From CAMNAO01 sp045605145 (GTDB lineage Bacteria; Bacillota; Clostridia; Oscillospirales; Oscillospiraceae): 15,972 nucleotides of DNA. The position numbers and the translations under genes are program-made. The notes below the pieces were generated by a model. It had not been told where the DNA came from, searched no databases, and saw only the letters and a program-made list of their open reading frames with translations. The stretch is taken from positions 1 to 15,972 of the forward strand of contig JAZUPH010000100.1 of assembly GCA_045605145.1 (NCBI GenBank), written 5' to 3'. Position 1 is the first letter of the stretch; every line of letters begins with the position of its first letter. Positions 6,591-12,707 of this stretch are shown in pieces.

Positions 6591-6598
6591 GGTATAAT
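6570..6598 (+). promoter_or_regulatory. Promoter of the sigma factor operon
   Basis: -35 TTGCGT (6570-6575), 17-base spacer, -10 TATAAT (6593-6598) preceded by TGG, an extended -10. This is a housekeeping-type promoter, so basal expression of the sigma factor does not appear to need the sigma factor itself. Confidence 0.7.
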
Positions 6599-6660
6599 CG
6601 GTAAAATTCATCACCAGGCCCGCAGCAAAGAGAACGGGCTGCGCAAGGATGTGACAGAAG

Positions 6661-7176
6661 ATGCTGATTTATCTGGCGATGATCGAAGCCCCAGAGGAAA
6701 AGCTGAAATTTGAGCAACTTTATATGCGATATCGCGGGCTCATGTTCCACGCGGCAATGCAGATACTCAATAACCAGTCCGACGCGGAGGATGCCGTACA
6801 CCAGGCATTTGTATCGATTGCCGAAAACATTAAAAAGATTTCCCTGGTTGACAGTCCGAAAACGCGCTCTTACATCGTTATAATTACACAGAACAAGGCC
6901 ATTGACATATATCGTGCAAACAGGCGCACCGCAGGCGCGGAGTTTAACGAGGAGCTTGGCGGTATTGTCCCCCAGATGCCCGGCGACAGCGGGCTGACAG
7001 AGGCGCTTGCCCGGCTGCCGGTGCGCAGCCGCTCCGTTTTGCTGCTGCGCTATCATGTGGGGCTGGGTACCGCCGAAATTGCCGGGCTTCTTGGGATGAA
7101 TCGGGATGCGGTACGAAAGCTGATATGGCGCGCCAAAGAGTCGCTGAGAAAACTGATGGAGGAGGAAGAGCTTTAA
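6661..7176 (+). CDS. RNA polymerase sigma factor, sigma-70 family, ECF-like
   Basis: 171 residues with sigma region 2 (about 17-88, including NNQSDAEDAVHQAFVSIAENI at 37-57) and region 4 (about 113-166, LPVRSRSVLLLRYHVGL followed by the helix-turn-helix TAEIAGLLGMNRDAVRKLIWRAKE). No regions 1 or 3, as in ECF sigma factors. ATG 6661 is used; the nearest purine-rich site AAGGA (6645-6649) is rather distant (11 bases), so translation may be modest. The stop TAA overlaps the ATG of the next gene by one base (TAATG), indicating translational coupling to its likely membrane regulator. It probably directs polymerase to a small regulon in response to an envelope signal; target promoters are unknown. 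Confidence 0.9.
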   Translation: MLIYLAMIEAPEEKLKFEQLYMRYRGLMFHAAMQILNNQSDAEDAVHQAFVSIAENIKKISLVDSPKTRSYIVIITQNKAIDIYRANRRTAGAEFNEELGGIVPQMPGDSGLTEALARLPVRSRSVLLLRYHVGLGTAEIAGLLGMNRDAVRKLIWRAKESLRKLMEEEEL

Positions 7177-7892
7177 TGGCAAAATACAGCTTCACAGATA
7201 AAGAGCTGTCTTATGCGTCAGCCTACGTTGCCAATGCCATGCTGGCCTCTCTTCCCGCTCCCGGGTATTGCTGCCATCGCTTTTCCTCAGAATTTGAACG
7301 CAAAATGGCCCTGCTTTGCGCCAAGGTCAAGCGCCGCGCCGCCGTAATCAGCTTTTTCCGCGCCGCCGCAGCCGTTTTCCTATGCATACTCATCGGCGCT
7401 GTCTCGTGGCTGGCTGTGGATGTTGACGCCCGCGCCGCCGTGCAAAAGTGGGTGAGTGAGATTTTTGATGACCATGTGGTTTACCGCTTTGAGGGCGATG
7501 CAGACAGCAAGCTGCCCGTTTATGAGATAACATGGCTGCCTGAGGGCTTTGAACTAATGGAAAGTCATGCAACGCCAACACACAGCTCCGTGTACTTTTC
7601 AGATAGTAATGGTAATCTTTTGAGCATACGCTATGGAATAATGCACGATGGCATTATTATTGAGTTTTTTGACCCAACGCACGAGAACCAAGCAGAAACT
7701 TTTGCCTGTGAAAATGTTTCGATCAATGGAATGGATGGCAAATTTTATAGTAAGGGCAGTGGGTCAAACACAAACAATCTCATTTGGTTTGATAATAACT
7801 TGGGGATATACTTTTCGATCAACAGCTCTCTTAATAAATCAGTCATTATGCACATTGCGCAATGCCTAGAATTGGCTAATTCTACAAATTAA
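7176..7892 (+). CDS. DUF4367-type membrane protein, putative anti-sigma factor
   Basis: 238 residues from ATG 7176, overlapping the sigma stop, with GAGGAGGAA about nine bases upstream. The N-terminal 60 residues are cytoplasmic-like and contain FSSEFERKMALLCAKVKRR, similar to the sigma-proximal part of DUF4367 proteins. One membrane helix follows (about 63-82, AAAAVFLCILIGAVSWLAV). The outer domain has the DUF4367 pattern LPVYEITWLPEGFELMES (about 107-124) and a beta-rich remainder. The pairing with an ECF-like sigma gene supports an anti-sigma role, which is inferred, not shown. Composition changes inside the gene: before about 7550 it is GC-rich like the flanks, after that clearly AT-rich. 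Confidence 0.82.
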   Translation: MAKYSFTDKELSYASAYVANAMLASLPAPGYCCHRFSSEFERKMALLCAKVKRRAAVISFFRAAAAVFLCILIGAVSWLAVDVDARAAVQKWVSEIFDDHVVYRFEGDADSKLPVYEITWLPEGFELMESHATPTHSSVYFSDSNGNLLSIRYGIMHDGIIIEFFDPTHENQAETFACENVSINGMDGKFYSKGSGSNTNNLIWFDNNLGIYFSINSSLNKSVIMHIAQCLELANSTN

Positions 7893-7916
7893 ACATTTTT
7901 TAATTTCAATGTCCGG

Positions 7917-7972
7917 AATCACCCCCTTTCTTCGTTTTATTGTATGAGAGAAACAAAAGAAAGGGGGTGATT
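7917..7972 (+). promoter_or_regulatory. Perfect 16-bp hairpin that buries a ribosome binding site
   Basis: AATCACCCCCTTTCTT (7917-7932) and AAGAAAGGGGGTGATT (7957-7972) are exact complements; a further GTTT/AAAC (7934-7937/7951-7954) extends the stem past a small bulge. The right arm contains the ribosome binding site AAGGGGGTGA (7961-7970), and the GTG start follows at 7976. No T-run follows, so it is not a standard terminator. Folded RNA would block translation of the next gene. Confidence 0.75.
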
Positions 7973-7975
7973 ATT

Positions 7976-8323
7976 GTGAAACGCAAAATAATGCCCATTG
8001 TGCTTATACTAATTGCTGTAATCTGTGCAACTGCAAGCGCAGACATGTCCCGAGTTTCCTCTGCATACCCAGAATTACATTTTAATGGCAACACGGCTTA
8101 TTGTAGCATTGAAGTATCTGACAGCAACTCAGAAATCTCCGCAACACTTGAGCTTTGGCGCGGAAACCGCAGACTGGTCTCATGGTCAGATTCCGACACA
8201 TCATACCTGTACATAAGCGGAACATACGCAGTAGAGAGCGGGACGTCGTATACATTGAAGGTATCAGGCACAATAGACGGAGTATCGTTTGTAGGCACAC
8301 CGATAACAAAAACCTGTCCATAG
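7976..8323 (+). CDS. Small secreted beta-rich protein, function unknown
   Basis: 115 residues from GTG 7976, chosen because AAGGGGGTGA ends five bases upstream; the longer in-frame reading from TTG 7940 would start in the hairpin loop. It has a clear signal peptide (KRK, then IMPIVLILIAVICATASA, cleavage near ASA-DM at 22-23). The mature part of about 93 residues alternates short strands (ATLELWRGNRRLVSW, TSYTLKVSGT) and has two cysteines (in AYCSIEV and at the end, KTCP) that could form a disulfide; an Ig-like or similar beta-sandwich is likely. I do not recognise a family with certainty. It is 18 bases ahead of the caspase-like gene and in the same direction, so it may be a partner or inhibitor of that protein; this is a guess from position. 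DNA is AT-rich. Confidence 0.75.
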   Translation: MKRKIMPIVLILIAVICATASADMSRVSSAYPELHFNGNTAYCSIEVSDSNSEISATLELWRGNRRLVSWSDSDTSYLYISGTYAVESGTSYTLKVSGTIDGVSFVGTPITKTCP

Positions 8324-8326
8324 CTT

Positions 8327-8372
8327 AAGGAGGTATAATTAATGAAAAGGCATCCTAAGAGCTAAGAGATTG
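8327..8372 (+). other. Strong start site followed by 7-codon ORF; one-base frameshift ahead of the caspase-like gene
   Basis: AAGGAGGT (8327-8334) sits seven bases before ATG 8342, an ideal start. That frame stops at TAA 8363-8365 after MKRHPKS. Dropping one base near 8345-8351 (one of four A's, or C8351) joins ATG 8342 to the long frame and gives MKRILRAKRLIAYVVALF, a normal signal peptide with a basic n-region. In the sequence as given, the long frame can only start at weak sites such as TTG 8370, five bases after the short ORF stop. Options are a recent mutation, a sequencing error, frameshifting, or reinitiation. Confidence 0.75.
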
Positions 8373-10199
8373 ATAGCTTATGTTGTTGCACTGTTTCTTA
8401 TGCTAACACTCAGCCCCAGTTCATTTGCCACAGAGAATTCACCGAGATATATTACATCAGAGAGCGAATACAATAACACACCGACTACTGCGGACCCACT
8501 TACGCTGGGCATAATAATGACAGGAACAGTTGGCTCAAGCGGAGATGTGGACTATTTCTCATTTACCGTTTCCACAGGTCAGGTTTCTGTATCACTAAGA
8601 GCAACATCCAATTCCGCCAACTATAATTTCACTATTTATGAGCTATATAACGGGTCATACTATAACCTTATCACCACTGACAATGAGTTCCCAACAACAA
8701 GCAACACCGCAGAGAAAAAGTATGTGCTGAATTTGCCGGCAGGCACATACTATGCCAAGGTATTTGCTACGGACTCGTCCGGTAACAATTACTATAACAC
8801 AACCAATACATATTTCTTTATCGCATCATGGGCTGCAAATTCGGCAGTAATAATGCAGGGAGATACAGTATCCGCGTCTGACTGTTATGCGATGTATGAC
8901 CGACTGGGCGATGCCAATTACACCCCCATAGAGCTTAACGGCTGGACGGTAAACGGCAGCAGCTACAGCGGTGGCTGCAACAGCAGTATACCCTATGTTA
9001 CTGTCGATGAATTTGTTGCGGCAAAAGATTATACTGTCGCATATTATTCCGGCCACGGCAGCAACGACGAAGTGCCAGAAATTAATATTACTTCTGTGGT
9101 TTCTCCAATCGACGTTGCGTCTGAACTGGGCGTAACCGGCACTAACTGGGAAGCCGATTGTGAATGGCAGGAAGGCGACAACATCAAGGTGCTGATATTG
9201 GCCTCCTGCTATCAGCTGGATTCAGACGTATTACAATATTACGCGCGCATAATGAAGGCATCCGGAATCAGAGCGATAGCAGGCTATCACATAAAAGCAC
9301 CATCATCATGCGACACTGAAATAGCAAACCTATTTATAGATTATGCAGAAGATGGAAATAGCATATGGAATGCTTGGAAATCAGCCAATAACAACTCAAC
9401 TGTAGGATACCAATATTGGGCCGTACTGCTTTATCAAGAAAACTCCAATCAGTATTACAGATTGCCCGGATATTCCGGCAATATATACACCGCCCCCACC
9501 GAGTCCGCTGCTCTATTCCGTTACGCAAGCCATCTGAGCAGCAGCGAGCCTGTATCAACACCCCTGGCTACGGAGCTTGCGGACAATACATCTGATCTGC
9601 CATTGTCTTTCACAATACAAATATCCGGGCGCAGCGCTGCCCCTGTCGGAAATGCCGATATCTCCGAGCCAGAAAACATAAGCATCGCACAAATTGACAC
9701 AAGAAGCATTGCAGACGAACAGGCTGCGCAGATCATTTCATCCGCAGATCTCAGCTCCGCTCAGGTTATGGTCAGCGAAGTTGTGAGTGAACAGGTCGAT
9801 GTTAATATTGGAGTACTTGAAGACACTGCAACAGTGATTGAAAAAACTTACAGATATTACGAGACTTACAATGGCATTAAAATCGCCGACTCTGCAATAG
9901 TAATTAGTGTTGATGCGTCAGGAGTAAATACGGTCATCGACAACTGGAAAGATCTCGAGCCACAGGCAGGCACAACAACCATCAGCCGTTCAGCCATAAT
10001 AAGTGAAGCACAGGCTATTAATTCCATATATGAATATACAGGATTTGAAACTGCAACAGAACATATCGAAGTATTCCACTCTTGTTTGGCATACACACCT
10101 GTCAGCAGCAGCGAATACGTGCTTTGCCATGAGATAATCACTTCCTATGGTACTTTTTATGTGAGCGTCAGCACCGGCGCTGTCGTAAGCTATTACTGA
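8370..10199 (+). CDS. Secreted caspase-fold (clan CD-like) protein with PPC-like and PepSY/FTP-like domains; start region frameshifted
   Basis: 609 residues in the uninterrupted frame from TTG 8370; the true start was probably ATG 8342 before a one-base shift. A hydrophobic signal segment (IAYVVALFLMLTLSPSSFA) leads the protein. Residues about 40-140 resemble a pre-peptidase C-terminal (PPC) beta domain (GDVDYFSFTV, LPAGTYYAKVFA). The central domain carries a caspase/gingipain-type dyad: His229 in YYSGHGSND and Cys280 in VLILASCYQL, followed by GIRAIAGYHIKAP; the pattern resembles DUF6345/C25-like proteins. After a S/T-rich linker, about 470-609 resembles a PepSY/FTP propeptide (YRYYETYNGIKIADSAIVISVDASG). 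It is likely exported and possibly a self-inhibited cysteine peptidase; activity is inferred. AT-rich relative to flanks. A strong ribosome binding site is wasted on a 7-codon frame. Confidence 0.75.
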   Translation: MIAYVVALFLMLTLSPSSFATENSPRYITSESEYNNTPTTADPLTLGIIMTGTVGSSGDVDYFSFTVSTGQVSVSLRATSNSANYNFTIYELYNGSYYNLITTDNEFPTTSNTAEKKYVLNLPAGTYYAKVFATDSSGNNYYNTTNTYFFIASWAANSAVIMQGDTVSASDCYAMYDRLGDANYTPIELNGWTVNGSSYSGGCNSSIPYVTVDEFVAAKDYTVAYYSGHGSNDEVPEINITSVVSPIDVASELGVTGTNWEADCEWQEGDNIKVLILASCYQLDSDVLQYYARIMKASGIRAIAGYHIKAPSSCDTEIANLFIDYAEDGNSIWNAWKSANNNSTVGYQYWAVLLYQENSNQYYRLPGYSGNIYTAPTESAALFRYASHLSSSEPVSTPLATELADNTSDLPLSFTIQISGRSAAPVGNADISEPENISIAQIDTRSIADEQAAQIISSADLSSAQVMVSEVVSEQVDVNIGVLEDTATVIEKTYRYYETYNGIKIADSAIVISVDASGVNTVIDNWKDLEPQAGTTTISRSAIISEAQAINSIYEYTGFETATEHIEVFHSCLAYTPVSSSEYVLCHEIITSYGTFYVSVSTGAVVSYY

Positions 10200-10251
10200 T
10201 ATCACTATCTTAAATATCACGGCATAACTGCTCAGTCCGGAGTTCGGAATA

Positions 10252-10260
10252 TGTTATACT
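10252..10260 (+). promoter_or_regulatory. Extended -10 promoter before the lipoprotein gene
   Basis: TGTTATACT: TATACT (10255-10260) with a TGn extension. No good -35 is seen 16-18 bases upstream. It lies in the 158-base gap after the caspase-like gene and would give a leader of about 90 bases. Confidence 0.45.
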
Positions 10261-10357
10261 GCTAAGTGTTCCTTGTATTTATCGGGATAAAAAGCGAAAC
10301 AAATATCTAACTTCACCATCTTAATGATATAAAATAACAGAAAGCGAGGAGCAACAA

Positions 10358-11869
10358 ATGAAACGCACTATTGCCGCATGCATTGCCCTGATATTGGCAC
10401 TGCTGCTGTGCGTGGGCTGCGCCGAGCCAGCCGCCTATACGGACAGCAGCTCAGTTGATGCCGTAAACGAAAACCCCGACACAACAGCAGACAGCAGCGG
10501 AAGCGACAGCACGGAGAACAGCACTATTGCCAACCTTGACGGCGACGCGGCAGCAGTCGCGGACAGCGGCGGCAACACGCAGCCAGACAGCGGCAACAGC
10601 ACGCAGCCAAACAACGACGCTGCAGCCAGCGAAGATGCGCCTGATCTGCCCGATGCAAAAGAAGACGGCGATGATGACGGCAACGCTGCGACAGCCGACG
10701 AAAGCATCAGCGCCTCATACGATATGACCGAAATCCCCGTGCCTTTCGTGTATGTTACGGATCACGGTCACGGGCTGCCCTTATTCATACACATTGGAGA
10801 AGAGCTTGCCGCGGCTATTGAAGCGCAGCTTGCAGGGGCCCCTTTTGATTTGACCGTGGGCGATTCGGCTTGTGTTGCACAGATCATACTGGACGGCTTC
10901 ACCAAAAGCATATCCGTTGAGCGCACAAACAGCGAATATTTAATCCTGCGCTATAAAGGGGCGGCATACGAGATGGACGACGATACCACGCAGCAGCTTA
11001 TGGGGCTGATCGGCAGCGCGACAGGATGGAACGTACATACCGGCAAGCTGGACATAAAAGATCTGAGCAAAATTGAGCTGTTTGCCGGAGACGAATGTGT
11101 CTATTCCACCGAGGACGCCGACATCTGCATGGCTTTTGAGGCGCTTATGACCGGTGTGACCCCGGCTGAGTGCAGCTATTACAGTGGCTATACCGGGCAT
11201 ATAGTCTGCACAAAGAGTGACGGCGGCCGGATACATATCGCCGTAAATAAAGACGACGGCTATCTGTACATTGCTCCCTTTGGCTTTTATAAGCTGGAAG
11301 CCGGGCTTATGGATACTGCCGCCCAAGAGGGCGAAGAAATCGCCATAAATGCCTCCGGGCTGCCCGCGGCCCTTGGTCTTGAGGAATGGCCGGTGGCCAT
11401 GTATGACCGCTGGGTCGATGCTGCACAGCTGCGCCACGACATGATCGAGTCCGTGACCGTATCGGAAGGCGTAATTGACACAATCACGCTCAGATCTGTA
11501 CCTGCAGAAGAAAGCTACGCGGCACCCGTTCACAGCGGCAGCGGGTCAACGACCGGCTATACAGAGTGGGCGCTCATCAATCCGAAGATATGCATCTACA
11601 ACGAGAGCGAAAGGCTGGATTACTATGTGACAGTACCCGAAGAGCTTGTAAGCAGCATAACAGAAGCCATGTCGGGCAGCACGGCTATTGATATGGCTTT
11701 GCTGGAGCAACTGTTCTACATTGAATTGTCGGGTTATGAACGCTTTTTCGTCTGCCGCAACGCAGACGGGGAAATTGTGATAGTGCAGGGTGGTTTTGGT
11801 GTGGTTTGCCCCGATATAACAACGCCGCTTATCCAACATCTGGAGACGGTGACAGGGTGGCAGCAATAA
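10358..11869 (+). CDS. Large lipoprotein with acidic linker and three repeated domains
   Basis: 503 residues; ATG 10358 has GAGGAG (10346-10351) six bases upstream. A lipoprotein signal (MKRTIAACIALILALLLCVGC) places the lipidated cysteine at residue 21, with CVG before it, a slightly unusual lipobox. Residues about 24-120 are a disordered S/T/N/D/A linker with repeats (GGNTQPDSG, GNSTQPNND). Three similar units follow at about 126-228, 232-320 and 405-503. Units 1 and 3 share the plan PEEL/GEEL-xx-I, a strand pair, a GA/GF turn, a D-rich helix and the ending GSATGW / ETVTGW; unit 2 is more diverged. I do not recognise a named family. It is presumably anchored outside the membrane downstream of the sigma/protease genes, with its own weak promoter. 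Confidence 0.78.
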   Translation: MKRTIAACIALILALLLCVGCAEPAAYTDSSSVDAVNENPDTTADSSGSDSTENSTIANLDGDAAAVADSGGNTQPDSGNSTQPNNDAAASEDAPDLPDAKEDGDDDGNAATADESISASYDMTEIPVPFVYVTDHGHGLPLFIHIGEELAAAIEAQLAGAPFDLTVGDSACVAQIILDGFTKSISVERTNSEYLILRYKGAAYEMDDDTTQQLMGLIGSATGWNVHTGKLDIKDLSKIELFAGDECVYSTEDADICMAFEALMTGVTPAECSYYSGYTGHIVCTKSDGGRIHIAVNKDDGYLYIAPFGFYKLEAGLMDTAAQEGEEIAINASGLPAALGLEEWPVAMYDRWVDAAQLRHDMIESVTVSEGVIDTITLRSVPAEESYAAPVHSGSGSTTGYTEWALINPKICIYNESERLDYYVTVPEELVSSITEAMSGSTAIDMALLEQLFYIELSGYERFFVCRNADGEIVIVQGGFGVVCPDITTPLIQHLETVTGWQQ

Positions 11870-11892
11870 TAAGCACGGCGCGGCACACGGAT

Positions 11893-11935
11893 CATCGGAC
11901 AGCATGATATTTCCCCTTGCATCCCCTGTCGGATG
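11893..11935. repeat. Inverted repeat overlapping a promoter
   Basis: CATCGGACAG (11893-11902) and CTGTCGGATG (11926-11935) pair with one mismatch around 23 bases. The repeat brackets the -35 and spacer of the next promoter. It may be a weak terminator of the lipoprotein gene (no T-run) or an operator. Confidence 0.4.
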
Positions 11936-11944
11936 TGGTATAAT
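11917..11944 (+). promoter_or_regulatory. Promoter of the phosphoribosyltransferase gene
   Basis: -35 TTGCAT (11917-11922), 16-base spacer, -10 TATAAT (11939-11944) preceded by TGG (extended -10). Confidence 0.7.
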
Positions 11945-11994
11945 TTAGTTGGCAATCCACTGTCCCTACATATACACAAAGGAGAAGTGATCCT

Positions 11995-12552
11995 ATGCAT
12001 TATACGATGAATATAAATGGCGTCACGCACAATCTGCCCCTGTGCCCTCTTAACGATGAGCTGATGATAGCCGGCTTCGTCATTTTCGGCAATGTTGAGC
12101 TGACCTGCGCGGCGGCTGACGGTCTACTCAAGCTCATGCCCGAGTGCGACTATATGGTAGCACCGGAGGCGAAGGCCATCCCCCTGATCCATGAGATGGC
12201 ACGCCAGAGCGGCAGAAACGACTATTTCCTGGTGCGCAAGGCGCCCAAGCTGTATATGGACGGCGTGTTCGAGACCACCGTCCGCTCCATCACCACCGAG
12301 AAGGAGCAGAAGCTGTACATGGACGGCGCCGACGCTAAAAAGATGAAGGGTAAGCGCATCGTCATCATCGACGACGTCATCTCCACCGGTGAATCCCTCA
12401 AGGCCGTAGAACAGCTGGTCCTGGAGGCCGGCGGCATCATCGTGGGCAGAATGGCCATCCTGGCCGAGGGCGCCGCAGCAAAGCGGGACGACATCCTCTT
12501 CCTTGAGCCGCTGCCCCTGTTCGATAAAGAGGGCAATCCCCTGCCGCTGTAA
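11995..12552 (+). CDS. Phosphoribosyltransferase, adenine-PRT-like
   Basis: 185 residues; ATG 11995 has AAAGGAG (11978-11984) ten bases upstream, and an ATG four codons later is an alternative. A type I PRTase PRPP-binding loop is intact: VIIDDVISTGES at 123-134, after a strand (KGKRIVI) and before a helix. VAPEAKAIPLIHEMA (55-69) corresponds to the early pyrophosphate-contacting loop of APRT/Xpt-type enzymes. These enzymes make nucleotides from a base and PRPP in purine salvage; a regulatory PurR-like role is less likely because no DNA-binding domain is present. The exact base is not determined from sequence. KLYMDG occurs twice (86-91 and 106-111), the second in the flexible loop. Single-gene unit with its own promoter and terminator. 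Confidence 0.85.
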   Translation: MHYTMNINGVTHNLPLCPLNDELMIAGFVIFGNVELTCAAADGLLKLMPECDYMVAPEAKAIPLIHEMARQSGRNDYFLVRKAPKLYMDGVFETTVRSITTEKEQKLYMDGADAKKMKGKRIVIIDDVISTGESLKAVEQLVLEAGGIIVGRMAILAEGAAAKRDDILFLEPLPLFDKEGNPLPL

Positions 12553-12585
12553 GGCGAAAACGGAAATAAACGCATACATAACAAG

Positions 12586-12618
12586 ACGCGCTTCCGCATT
12601 GAGCGGCGGCGCGTTTTT
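12586..12618 (+). terminator. Terminator after the phosphoribosyltransferase gene
   Basis: ACGCGC-TT-CCGC (12586-12597) pairs with GCGG-CG-GCGCGT (12603-12614): 10 bp with a small internal loop and a 5-base end loop, followed by TTTTT. Confidence 0.85.
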
Positions 12619-12623
12619 GTGCT

Positions 12624-12651
12624 TTTAATTTCACTGCGGCTGTGCTATGAT
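12624..12651 (+). promoter_or_regulatory. Promoter of the double hydrolase gene
   Basis: -10 TATGAT (12646-12651) with TGC extension; the best -35 is a weak TTTAAT (12624-12629) 16 bases upstream. Confidence 0.5.
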
Positions 12652-12707
12652 GATATTAATACATATATGAATATGACATACGCGAATATACAAAAGGAGC
12701 GGCAGCA

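Noticed and set aside
7917..7972. Terminator of the sigma/DUF4367 operon
   Set aside because: The stem is perfect, but it is followed by ATTGTGAAAC rather than T's, and it contains the next ribosome binding site.
7940..7975. Upstream TTG start for the small secreted protein
   Set aside because: It would add 12 residues before the signal peptide, lies in the hairpin loop, and has no ribosome binding site, unlike GTG 7976.
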